Of a DNA stretch of 14,670 bases, positions 1-8,937 are shown one piece after another (position 1 is the stretch's first letter; every line of letters starts with the position of its first letter). The position numbers and the translations under genes were made by a program. The notes beneath the pieces are model-generated. The model ran no database searches. It had not been told where the DNA came from and saw nothing but the letters and a program-made list of their open reading frames with translations. The stretch is taken from NCBI GenBank assembly GCA_964489425.1, contig CAZAYP010000111.1:1-14670 (forward strand), given 5' to 3'. Origin of the DNA: CAZAYP01 sp964489425 [NCBI: uncultured Verrucomicrobiota bacterium]. Lineage in GTDB: Bacteria > Verrucomicrobiota > Kiritimatiellia > RZYC01.

Positions 1-1
1 G

Positions 2-403
2 GCCGCGACCCCGTACCTGCCCGCGGCGGAGCCGCCCCCGGCCACCGCGCCGGCCGCGCCCGCGGTGGCGGCGCGGCCGCCGTTGACCCCGGCCCAGGCC
101 GGTTTGCCTGCCGACTGGAAGCTCATCCCGCTGGAAGGCCAGGGCCGCGTGGTGGAGCTGGAGGGCCAGGTGCGCCGCGTGGGCTTGCTGGCGCGCGCGC
201 CCACGGACCACGAACTGGTGGCCGAAAAGCGCGGACGCCTGGAAACGGTCTGTTACCTCCGGGGCCGGGAATCCGTTCTGGCTAAATTGTCCGGGCAGCG
301 CGTGACCCTGCAGGGGCGCCAGTACTGGGTGCGCGGCTTCCGCGTGCCCATCCTGGTGGTGGAACAGGCCGCCGTCCAACAACCGGCCGCCTCCCGGTGG
401 TGA
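2..403 (+). CDS. C-terminal part of an Ala/Pro-linked protein with a small beta-rich domain (5' end outside window)
   Basis: The reading frame is open to the left edge of the window. The first ~30 codons form a Pro/Ala-rich linker, typical of a spacer between domains of an exported protein, so the internal GTG at 65 is unlikely to be the real start. After the linker comes a compact domain of ~75 residues with alternating hydrophobic residues. It contains EGQVRRVGLLA, TVCYLRG, LSGQRVTLQGRQYWV and RVPILVVE, which look like a small beta-barrel of SH3-like or OB-like type. I do not recognise a specific family and assign no function. The gene ends at TGA 401-403, six bases before the start of the membrane protein gene, so the two are probably co-transcribed. 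A periplasmic or envelope role is an inference from the linker style alone. Confidence 0.6.
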   Translation, partial: AATPYLPAAEPPPATAPAAPAVAARPPLTPAQAGLPADWKLIPLEGQGRVVELEGQVRRVGLLARAPTDHELVAEKRGRLETVCYLRGRESVLAKLSGQRVTLQGRQYWVRGFRVPILVVEQAAVQQPAASRW

Positions 404-409
404 CCTGCC

Positions 410-2074
410 GTGGCCGGCCTCACTGCCCAGCTTGATTCCCTGCGCCACCTGGCGACCCGCCGCCCGTGGATTGCCGCGTTGCGCTGGGCCCTGCCGCTGG
501 CCATGCTCGTGATCCTCGTGGGCTTGCAGCTGCTGGCCCGCCGGCAGCTGGGCCTCGGCCAGGCGCTGGCCGACGAGGACGCGTATGCCAACCTCGCGGT
601 GCTCCAGTGCCTGGACCAGCACGGCACGTACGGCTTCATGGCCGACACGCCCATCCCCGCCCACCGCGACGTCCTGTGGCGTCTGGTGCTGTGGCTGGCG
701 CTGCCGGTGGCCGGCAGCCCGTACCGCGCCGCGGTCCTGGCCGGCGTGGTGTGCGCCGGGCTCACCCTGCTGGTGATGGCGCGCCTGGCGCGGCTGCTGT
801 TTTCCTTCCGGCCGTTCACGCTCTACACGATGCTGCTGGTGACGCTCATCCCCGGGTTCCTGCCGGCGGTCATCTCCGGGTCGGCCGCCCCGCTGGCGAC
901 GCTGCTGGTCAGCTGGGCCTGCCTGCTGCACATCGAGGGCCTGCTGGGGCGGCACCCGCCGCTCTCGGTCAACCTGGCGTTTGCCGTGGGGCTGGCGTGC
1001 TGGGTGCGGATCGAGTTCGGGCTGCTGTGGCTGCTGTTCGCGCTGCACGCCGGGCTCATCGCCCTGGCTACCGGGTCCGGCCGCGAGCGGGCGCGGTTTG
1101 ACCTGCTGGCGTTCCGCGTGGCGCGCGGCCTGCTGCTGATCGCCGTATACCTCGTGCCGCTGGTGATTTGGAACCTCACGGTGATCCAGGCGCCGTGGGC
1201 GCGCCTGGCCGACACCAGCCTCACGCTGGGCGCGCCGGGCGGCGGGCCGTTCCTGTGGCTGCGCGAGAGCCTGGCCCTGGTGCGCTGGGCCTTGCCCGAG
1301 AGCTACCGCCTGTTCGCGGCGACCCCGTTGCTGGCCGGCGCCTGGGCCCTGGTGCTGTTCGCGGTCGGCGCGGTGGTGCTGCTGGTGCTGGGCCTCGCGT
1401 TTGTCGAGGAGCGGGCGTTCACGCTGCCGGTGCTGGCGGCGGTGGTGCTGCCCGCGGGCTGCGCGGTGATCTATCCCTGGGCCGGGTTCGACGCCGCGCC
1501 GCTGCTGTACTCGTCCCTGGCGCCGGTGCTGGGGCTGGTGATCGCCTTTGGCGTGTTCCGGCTGCCGTTCCTGGTGGCCAGCGCCTGGGGGCGCTGGCGC
1601 CAGGCGCGCCCCGAGACCTGGGGCATCAACGCCTGGCTGATCACCATGGGCTCGATCGTGCTGGCGCTGTGCGCCCTCGAGTCCGCCGCCTGCGTCCGCG
1701 AAACCTGGCGCAACATGGCGGACCACCTGGCGCTGCGCGACGCGGTGGCGCGCCAGTGGCCGGCCGGCGGGGAAGCGCCGCCGCGCTGCCTGACCGATGC
1801 GCCCGGCTGGCTGGCCTGGTATTTCCCGGCCCGGATCATGGATGTCCAGGGCATGGCGTACCCGCCGATGTTGAAATGCCACCGGCGCTGGGGCGCGCTG
1901 GATGCGGACCGGCTCATGGAGGCCCTGCGCGCGCAGCCGCCGGAACTGCTGCTGCTCACCGGCCCGCGCCCCGCGCTGCTGCTGGAAATTTTGGTGCGCG
2001 CCGGCGCGCGCGGCCTGGCCCCGGCGCCGGACGCCCCGTGCCTGGTGACCCTGGCCTGGCCCGCGGCGCCCTGA
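410..2074 (+). CDS. Multi-membrane GT-C-like glycosyltransferase family protein
   Basis: This is a 554-residue, strongly hydrophobic protein with about ten or more predicted membrane segments; the first is at residues ~24-43. Right after that segment the first outer loop carries DEDAYA (residues 55-60), then a Gly-containing stretch and HRDVLWRLVLWLAL (85-98). This order matches the GT-C fold: an acidic pair in loop 1, then a substrate-loop motif ending in a Leu-Trp before the next helix. Family members use polyprenyl-phosphate sugars on the outer side of the inner membrane. The C-terminal ~120 residues (from ~430) are soluble, with VRETWRNMADHLALRDAVARQW, broken here for length as VRETWRNMAD then HLALRDAVARQW, and ILVRAGARGL near the end. 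The start is GTG at 410, six bases after the previous stop; no strong Shine-Dalgarno sequence is visible. The acceptor and donor cannot be told from sequence, and loss of activity cannot be excluded. Confidence 0.6.
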   Translation: MAGLTAQLDSLRHLATRRPWIAALRWALPLAMLVILVGLQLLARRQLGLGQALADEDAYANLAVLQCLDQHGTYGFMADTPIPAHRDVLWRLVLWLALPVAGSPYRAAVLAGVVCAGLTLLVMARLARLLFSFRPFTLYTMLLVTLIPGFLPAVISGSAAPLATLLVSWACLLHIEGLLGRHPPLSVNLAFAVGLACWVRIEFGLLWLLFALHAGLIALATGSGRERARFDLLAFRVARGLLLIAVYLVPLVIWNLTVIQAPWARLADTSLTLGAPGGGPFLWLRESLALVRWALPESYRLFAATPLLAGAWALVLFAVGAVVLLVLGLAFVEERAFTLPVLAAVVLPAGCAVIYPWAGFDAAPLLYSSLAPVLGLVIAFGVFRLPFLVASAWGRWRQARPETWGINAWLITMGSIVLALCALESAACVRETWRNMADHLALRDAVARQWPAGGEAPPRCLTDAPGWLAWYFPARIMDVQGMAYPPMLKCHRRWGALDADRLMEALRAQPPELLLLTGPRPALLLEILVRAGARGLAPAPDAPCLVTLAWPAAP

Positions 2075-2083
2075 GGCGGCCGG

Positions 2084-3540
<1,457 letters not shown>

Positions 3541-3544
<4 letters not shown>

Positions 3545-4836
3545 TTGCCTCCCGCCAGTTGCGGAATTACCACCTTGAACACCGTGCCTTCGTTCAGCTT
3601 GCTGCTGACGGCGATTTCGCCGCCGTGGCCACTGACGATCTTGTGGCACAAGGACAGGCCCAGCCCCGTGCCGGCTTCCTTTTTAGTATAGAACGGATCA
3701 AAAATATAGGGCAAATCTTTCTTGGAAATCCCGCAGCCGTTGTCCTTGACCGTGAACAGCGCGGTGCGGTTTTTCACCTCGGCGCGGATGCTGACGCAGC
3801 CATTCTTGGCGCAGGCCTCGATGGCGTTGCGGCCCAGGTTCACCAGCACCTGGCGCAGTTGGCGCACGTCGCCGGTGAAGCGCACCTCGGACCGCGACGG
3901 ATCGATTTCCAGCTTGACCTGGCGCTGGCCGGCCATCTCCGCCAGCAGTTCGCGCACGCTTTCCAGCAGGACCGTCAGCGGCACGCTTTCGCTCTGCAGG
4001 GCCAGGGGGCGGGCGTAGGTGAGCAGGTTGGTGATCACGTAATTGAGGTTTTGCACGCCGGCGATAATCTTGGACGCCATGCGCTTGTGCTGCTCCAGGC
4101 CGTCTTTTTCAAGATCGCTGCGCAGCAGGCGGGCAAACCCCTCGATGGCGCCCAGGGGGTTGCGGATCTCGTGGGCCACGCTGGCGGCCATCTCGCCCAG
4201 GGCGGCGATGCGTTTCTGGTGCTGGACGCGCTCTTCGAGCAGGCGCTGCTGGGTGATGTCGCGCAGCACTTCCACGGCGCCGAGGATGCCGCCGTCGGTG
4301 CCGCGGATCGGCGAGACGCTGGCCAGCACCTCGGTTTTCTGGCCGTCGGCGCCGGTGACCTGGCGCTGCTCGTCCAGCACGACCGTGCCGTGCGCGATGG
4401 CGTTGCGCAGGGCCACGGGGTTGCCCAGTCCGCTGGTGATCGCGTCGTACGGCTGGTTCTCGATCTGGTCGCGGCGCAGCTCGAGCAGGTCGGCCGCGGC
4501 CGGGTTGCAGCGCTCGATGACAAAGTTTCCGCCGACCACCAGCACGCCGTCCCCCAGGCTTTCCAGGATGCAGGAGAGGCGGCTGGACATGGCGTGCAGC
4601 TCGGTGACCTTGTCGCTCAGGGCCTGGTTTTTTTCGTTGAGCTGGCGGTTGGCTTCGGCCAGGTTCTGCTTGAGGTTTTCGAACGATTTCTGGAGCAGGG
4701 CGCTTTGCTCATCGAAGACCTCGAACGCGCTGCGGATCTCCGCCAGCACCTCCGGGGCGAGGCGGGCGGCATGTTTCAGGCGGCGGGCAGACTTGACCTT
4801 GGCGGAGTCCCCCGGCATGGCCAGGTCCTCTTTCAT
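3541..4836 (-). CDS. Soluble PAS-domain sensor histidine kinase (NtrB-like)
   Basis: A 431-residue histidine kinase, the partner of the downstream NtrC-type regulator. No membrane segment is visible, so it is cytoplasmic. Order: N-terminal helical/coiled-coil region (~25-92), PAS domain (~87-198, ending in LRDITQQR), HisKA with ALGEMAASVAHEIRNPLGAI and phospho-acceptor H222, then HATPase_c with N box NLGRNAIEA (333-341), G1 DNGCGI (365-370), F box FDPFYTKK and G2 GTGLGLSL (389-396). All catalytic elements look intact. The first ATG (4836) overlaps the preceding gene's stop as ATGA but lacks a clear Shine-Dalgarno sequence. A second ATG at 4818 (residue 7) has AGAGGA seven bases upstream and may be the true start. 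The gene ends in an ATGA overlap with the regulator. The signal sensed by the PAS domain is unknown; a cytoplasmic input relayed from the other operon products is an inference. Confidence 0.93.
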
Positions 4837-5132
4837 GGCCGGCCCGGGCTCCCCAGGCGCAGGCGCACCTCGCGCTCCAGGACCAGGGCGAGCTGGATTT
4901 CATCGCCCAGTTCGGCCAGGACGCGCCGCGCCGGGTCCTGGCCGGCGCCCGCCGCGGGCGGGGCCAGGGCGCGCAGGCCGGACCGCAACCGGTCCACGAT
5001 CTCGGCCAGGCGCTGGAGCGCGCCGCGGTGATCGCGGCCCGCGGGCCCGGTTTCGAGCGCATCGCGCAGGCGCAACAGCATTCCGGTGATCTGGCGGCAT
5101 TGTTCCCGGCACCTGACTAGCAAGCCCATCAT
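4833..5132 (-). CDS. Small helical protein of unknown function, translationally coupled to the histidine kinase
   Basis: A 99-residue protein with no recognised family. It is predicted mostly helical: a first helix (~1-27, with CREQCRQITGMLLRLRDAL), a second (~35-56, LQRLAEIVDRLRSGLRAL), a Pro/Ala/Gly break (~57-66), then a third (~68-92, RRVLAELGDEIQLALVLEREV). It has no signal peptide or membrane segment. The start at 5132 is supported by a GGAAGGAAGGAA purine run eight bases upstream; the adjacent Met codon at 5129 is an alternative. The stop overlaps the kinase ATG (ATGA), so production of the two proteins is probably coupled, which suggests a kinase-binding or adaptor role (inference). 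The size and helical make-up also resemble FlgN/FliT-type chaperones, but no specific motif supports that and I do not claim it. Confidence 0.7.
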   Translation of the reverse strand: MMGLLVRCREQCRQITGMLLRLRDALETGPAGRDHRGALQRLAEIVDRLRSGLRALAPPAAGAGQDPARRVLAELGDEIQLALVLEREVRLRLGSPGRP

Positions 5133-5152
5133 ACGTGGTTCCTTCCTTCCGC

Positions 5153-5170
5153 CGCCCTGTCAGCAGGGCG
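5153..5170. other. Intercistronic hairpin inside the signalling operon
   Basis: CGCCCTG (5153-5159) and CAGGGCG (5164-5170) make a perfect 7-bp GC-rich stem with a 4-base loop. It lies in the only sizeable gap (50 bp) of the minus-strand operon, between the TPR gene stop and the purine-rich ribosome binding site of the 99-residue protein. There is no T tract after it on the minus strand. It could attenuate transcription or stabilise processed mRNA ends, setting different levels for upstream and downstream genes; this is an inference. Confidence 0.45.
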
Positions 5171-5182
5171 CGTGCCGCGGGG

Positions 5183-7357
5183 TTACAGCCAGCGCACCAG
5201 TTTTTTGCGGACCTGTTCCATCTGCTGGCGGATTTGCTTCATGAACGCTTCGTCCTGGACCAGGGTGCTGACCACGCCGAGGCGCGGGTTGGCGCGCAAC
5301 TCACGTTCCAGGGCGGCCAGGCCCCCGGCCCGGAGGATGCTGTTGGCCAGCTGGTATTCCAGGGTGGCCAGCGGCAGCAGATCCGCGTGGACGCTGTCCC
5401 GGCCGCCGTCCAGCCAGCGGCGCATGGCCTCCGCGTTGCCGTCCCTGGCCCACTTGTCGAAGAAATCGAGGTAGATTTCGCGGATCAGCGATTCGTTGTG
5501 TGCCGCGGGCAAGGCATCCAGCAGGGAGAGCAGGTCGTCGAGGATCTCCACGGAGGTCAGGCCGCGCTTGAGGTTGATGAACTGGCGTTGCAGGTCCACG
5601 CGCGTGACGAGGTCCGCCGGCGCGGTCTTCATGTCCACCAGGTCCAGCCGGCGCTGGGCTTCTTTCCACTGGCCGGAATCGATGGCGATCAGCGCCCAGA
5701 GGTAGGCGGCCTCGGAGCGCACCTGGCCGGGATTGAAGTTGTTGCAGATCTGGCGCAGGAGGTGGTCGGCGTCGGCCACCTCGCCGTTGCGCAACATGCA
5801 GCGGGCGGTGTTGAGGATGCCGTCGTCCAGCGACATGAGCAAGGCGTTGGAGGAGACCCCGGCGTCGGTCATGATCAGCAGCGCGGCGCGGTTGTAAAGG
5901 GTTTGGGCATACGACGGCAGGCCCATGGTCTCGACGGTCTGCGCCAGGCGGATCATGGTGGGGATGGCGCGCGGGTCTTCCGGGCTGGACTCCACGGCGG
6001 TGATGCCGGTCATCAGCTGTTCGACCACCGGGGCCGGCTTGCGGGCGAGGAACTCGTACAGGGAGTACAGCGCCGAGTGGCGGGCCACCACGTTGCTGGT
6101 GGTGACGATCAGGTCGGAGAGGAAGCGGATCGCGTCGTCCACGCTGCTGTCCTGCTGCAGCCGGCGCACGCGCGCCAGGCGGGCGGCCTCGCTGTATTCC
6201 TCCATGGCGCGCGTGAGGATTTCGATGTTCAGCTCGTTCATCCGGCCTTGCGCGAGGACCTTGGCCATGATCGTTTCCAGGAACTGGTTGGCCTCGATTT
6301 CCTGGCCGCCGGCGGCCAGGTCCGCCGCCAGCGCCAGGGACTCGTCGAGGAACGGCTGGTCCACGGGATGGCTTTCCAGCACGTAGTCGAGCATCTGGCG
6401 GGAGCGGGCAAGGTCTTTCTGGCGGCGGGCGAGGGCCGACATCATCACGGCCGACTCGGGAATGTGGGCGGAGGCCTCGTTTTCAAGGTACGCCTGGAAG
6501 GCCTGGTCGGCCTCGTCATATTTATCTTCCTGGAACAGCAGGCGCGCCACGCGGAAGAGGTATTCCTCGGCGGTGTTGGGGTTGGCCGCGGCCAGGGCGC
6601 GGTATTCGCTGAGCACTTGGGTCAAAAGCGGCTCGCGCAGCGCGGCCGGGTCGGCTGTCGCGCCGCCTTGGACCGTGGCATACTCCGCGCCCCAGGCGGG
6701 GTCGAGGAGAATTTTTTCCGTGGCCTCGGTTTCGAGCATCTCCATTTGCTCCGCGTAGGGCGCGTTGGTCATCAGCGGCCGGGCCTCCACGCTGAAAGCC
6801 TGCCACTCGCTCCAGGTGGCCAAGTCCATGAACTGGTCGAGAAATTCGAGGTATTGCGTGCGCTGCTCGTCCTCGCTGTCGACGGTATCCAGGGCGCCGC
6901 GGGCGGCGGTGACAAACTTGTCTTTTTCCTGCAGCTCGAAGTAGCCCTGCGCCAGGTTGTTGAACAGGGATTTCTTGCGGGTCATGTCGGTTTCCATGCC
7001 GATGGCATCTTCCAGGTACATCATGCCAGCGATGTTGTGCCGTGCGGCCAGCGGATCGTGGCGCGCGCGGCTCAACAGCATTTCGCCCATCTTGGCCACG
7101 GCCAGGGCCTTGTCGGTGGTGTTGGGAGCGGTGTCGATGGCCCGCCGCAGGTAGGCATAGGCCTCGTTCCAGTCCCCGCGGGCCTGGCTCTGGTCTGCCA
7201 GGTCGACCAGTTCCACGGCGGCGGCCTGTTCCCGGCGGTGTTCTTCTGCTTCTTTCTTGGCGCGCAGGTGGGGCGCCCAGTAGCGCTGGCCCGTGTAGAT
7301 GCCCGCGGCCAGCAGGGCCAGCATCCACAGGAAATACAAGCGCCACATGAGCTTCAT
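5183..7357 (-). CDS. Membrane-anchored TPR-repeat protein
   Basis: A 724-residue protein with one N-terminal hydrophobic segment (residues ~5-22, LYFLWMLALLAAGIYTG) followed by a basic, highly charged stretch (RAKKEAEEHRREQ). The rest is almost entirely helical, with degenerate tetratricopeptide repeats. The clearest is residues ~46-78 (SQARGDWNEAYAYLRRAIDTAP); others include FQEDKYDEADQAFQAYLE, NGEVADADHLLRQI and DSGQWKEAQRRLDLVD. TPR arrays usually hold protein partners; no enzymatic motif is visible. An in-frame extension to 7576 exists but only shadows the upstream gene. ATG 7357 is chosen because it begins the membrane segment, has GGAG eight bases upstream and overlaps the receiver-STAS stop as ATGA. 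Its place in the operon suggests a scaffold at the membrane for the kinase or two-component proteins (inference). Whether the hydrophobic segment is cleaved is unclear. Confidence 0.85.
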   Translation of the reverse strand: MKLMWRLYFLWMLALLAAGIYTGQRYWAPHLRAKKEAEEHRREQAAAVELVDLADQSQARGDWNEAYAYLRRAIDTAPNTTDKALAVAKMGEMLLSRARHDPLAARHNIAGMMYLEDAIGMETDMTRKKSLFNNLAQGYFELQEKDKFVTAARGALDTVDSEDEQRTQYLEFLDQFMDLATWSEWQAFSVEARPLMTNAPYAEQMEMLETEATEKILLDPAWGAEYATVQGGATADPAALREPLLTQVLSEYRALAAANPNTAEEYLFRVARLLFQEDKYDEADQAFQAYLENEASAHIPESAVMMSALARRQKDLARSRQMLDYVLESHPVDQPFLDESLALAADLAAGGQEIEANQFLETIMAKVLAQGRMNELNIEILTRAMEEYSEAARLARVRRLQQDSSVDDAIRFLSDLIVTTSNVVARHSALYSLYEFLARKPAPVVEQLMTGITAVESSPEDPRAIPTMIRLAQTVETMGLPSYAQTLYNRAALLIMTDAGVSSNALLMSLDDGILNTARCMLRNGEVADADHLLRQICNNFNPGQVRSEAAYLWALIAIDSGQWKEAQRRLDLVDMKTAPADLVTRVDLQRQFINLKRGLTSVEILDDLLSLLDALPAAHNESLIREIYLDFFDKWARDGNAEAMRRWLDGGRDSVHADLLPLATLEYQLANSILRAGGLAALERELRANPRLGVVSTLVQDEAFMKQIRQQMEQVRKKLVRWL

Positions 7358-8166
7358 GCGGCAGGCTCCGGAGTGGCCGGTGGCGGGGTCGTGGTAACGG
7401 TGCTGGCGATCAGCGCGGACCGTTCGCTGAACGAGGCCGGGCGGCGCGCGAGGGCCGCGAGGGCGCCGCGGTGGGGGAGCAACTCCACGTCCTTGTCCAG
7501 CCCCTGGCCGCGCAAGCCGGCGGTCACCGCGGGGGGCGCTCCCACCAACGCCAGGCGGCCGCCGTGCCGCCGGCATCCAGCGGCCAGATCGCGCAGGGCG
7601 GCGAGCGCGTCCGCGTCCACGCTCTGCGTCTGCTCCAGCCCAAGGGCCGGCCAGGCATCCGCAGGGCCCGTCACGGCCATGGCGTTGACGAACGCAGCGG
7701 TCAGGATTTCCGGGGCGGCGCTCCAGCGGAACCGGTCCCCGGCGAGGTGTTCCGGCGCGGCCTGCGCAACCTGCGCAACCTGCGCGTGCCAGCGGGCGAC
7801 CACGGCGCGGAGCGCCTCCATTTCCACGGGCTTTTCAAGCACGTCGAGGATGCCGAGCTCCTTGCGGACCGCGGACAGCAGCGCGTCCGCCTCGGCGCTC
7901 AGCAGCAGCACCGGGTCCATGCGCTGCCGGTCCCGCAGCCAGCGCAGCAGGTCCAGGCCGGTGCCGTCGGGCAGGCGATAGTCCATGATAATCAGGTCAA
8001 ACGCGCCGGCGGCCAGCAGGTTCCGGGCGGCATGACAGCTGTCGGCTTCCAGCACCAGGCTGGGGAGGGTTTCGAGGCTTTGGCGCGCGAGCAGGCGCAG
8101 CAGGGGCTCGTCTTCCACGAGCAGCAGCCGGGGCTGGGTTGGTCCGGGGGGTGACACCGGCGGCAT
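7354..8166 (-). CDS. Receiver-STAS fusion protein (REC domain plus degenerate anti-anti-sigma-like domain)
   Basis: A 270-residue protein. Residues ~12-125 are a canonical receiver: acidic pocket E18/D19, phospho-acceptor D62 in IIMDYRLPDG, S90 and K112 (EKP). After a linker with an AQVAQVAQ repeat, residues ~150-243 read as a STAS domain: LGLEQTQSVDADALAALRDL, then CRRHGGRLALVGAP and GLDKDVELL, matching the strand-helix order of SpoIIAA-like proteins. Where these have Asp-Ser-Ser-Gly-Leu around the phosphorylated Ser, this protein has D184-A-D-A-L, so Asp186 stands at the phospho-Ser position. The tail (~243-270) is Ser/Thr/Pro-rich. The start is ATG 8166, two bases after the LysM gene stop; GTG 8157 with AAGGA eight bases upstream is a plausible alternative. 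Likely roles are an output adaptor or a phosphate sink for the histidine kinase (inference). The STAS call rests on pattern reading and is moderate. Confidence 0.75.
   Translation of the reverse strand: MPPVSPPGPTQPRLLLVEDEPLLRLLARQSLETLPSLVLEADSCHAARNLLAAGAFDLIIMDYRLPDGTGLDLLRWLRDRQRMDPVLLLSAEADALLSAVRKELGILDVLEKPVEMEALRAVVARWHAQVAQVAQAAPEHLAGDRFRWSAAPEILTAAFVNAMAVTGPADAWPALGLEQTQSVDADALAALRDLAAGCRRHGGRLALVGAPPAVTAGLRGQGLDKDVELLPHRGALAALARRPASFSERSALIASTVTTTPPPATPEPAA
7762..7788 (-). repeat. Short 9-bp tandem repeat inside the receiver-STAS linker
   Basis: CTGCGCAAC occurs twice in tandem (7762-7770, 7771-7779), followed by a partial copy CTGCGCGTG. It stays in frame and encodes the AQVAQVAQ stretch between the receiver and STAS domains, consistent with slippage in a tolerant linker. 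Confidence 0.7.
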
Positions 8167-8168
8167 CC

Positions 8169-8933
8169 TTACCAGTTATACGTCCCGCTGGGCGGGAAGC
8201 GCGGGATAATCAGGACGGTGTTGGTGGGCAGGTTGCTGAAGTCGCTGATCCAAAACTGGTTGGCCTGTTCGATCCACACGCGCTTGGCCGGGTCCTTGTA
8301 CACCAGGGGATCAGCGGCGATGCTGTCCAGCGTTTCGCCCTCCTTGCGAACCTCGTAGTACTCGTAGTTGCCGAGACGGTACTGGTTGAGCTCCTCTTTC
8401 AGCGCGGTGAGCTCCGCTTCGTAGCCGGCGATGGAGTTGGTCAGCTCGGTATACCGGGCCTCCGTGTCGGCGAGGTTCGCGAGCGCGGTCTCGCTTTCGA
8501 GGCGCAGTTGCTGGATGGTTTCTTCCAGCACCAGGATTTTCTCGGTTTGCTGCTCGTTGATTTCCACCACCCGGTCGTAGTCCCAGGACTTGCGCTCCAG
8601 GCCGGACAGGCGGCCCTGGTTGATGCGTGGGTTCAGGAGGTTCAGGCGCTCCTCGGTGTTGCTGATGGAGGCCTGGGCCATGGCCAGCTCGGTCTGCAGC
8701 TCCGTGACCTTGCGGGCATAGGTGTCGCGCTCGGTGGCCTTCTTCTCCAGCAGTTTCAAGCGCTCCGGGCCGACCATGATGTCGCCCAGGTTGGTGGGCT
8801 GGCCGCCGCTGGTCAGCGGCCACAGGCAACCGAGGACCAGGCCCCCGGCGATCGCGCCCAGCAGCGCTTTGCGAATGACGGTTGGCATCATGCGAGCGTG
8901 GTTAGCAGGCGGGGTGCCACGGGGTGGTTGCAT
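8169..8933 (-). CDS. Coiled-coil LysM-domain lipoprotein
   Basis: A 254-residue envelope protein. The N-terminus has basic residues, then LLGAIAGGLVLGC with a lipobox (VLGC, Cys36), indicating a lipoprotein processed by signal peptidase II. Residues ~55-195 are strongly charged heptad-like helix (PERLKLLEKKATERDTYARK, TELQTELAMAQASI, LVLEETIQQLRLESE, ELTALKEELNQYRL), a long coiled coil. The C-terminal ~55 residues fit a LysM domain (YYEVRKEGETLDSIAAD, IEQANQ, LPTNTVLIIPRFPP), which in this family binds peptidoglycan. The upstream kinase stop is four bases before ATG 8933. Two adjacent ATGs at 8891 and 8888 would give a more usual signal peptide length; neither start has a clear Shine-Dalgarno sequence, so the start is uncertain. 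It could physically link the cell wall to the kinase outer domain (inference). Confidence 0.85.
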   Translation of the reverse strand: MQPPRGTPPANHARMMPTVIRKALLGAIAGGLVLGCLWPLTSGGQPTNLGDIMVGPERLKLLEKKATERDTYARKVTELQTELAMAQASISNTEERLNLLNPRINQGRLSGLERKSWDYDRVVEINEQQTEKILVLEETIQQLRLESETALANLADTEARYTELTNSIAGYEAELTALKEELNQYRLGNYEYYEVRKEGETLDSIAADPLVYKDPAKRVWIEQANQFWISDFSNLPTNTVLIIPRFPPSGTYNW

Positions 8934-8937
8934 GGCG

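Noticed and set aside
3559-5031. A 490-codon plus-strand frame opposite the histidine kinase
   Set aside because: The minus strand carries a full set of kinase motifs; the plus frame has none.
5135-7981. A 948-codon open frame on the plus strand opposite the TPR and REC-STAS genes
   Set aside because: Same type of shadow: no domain, composition atypical, and it spans several real genes.
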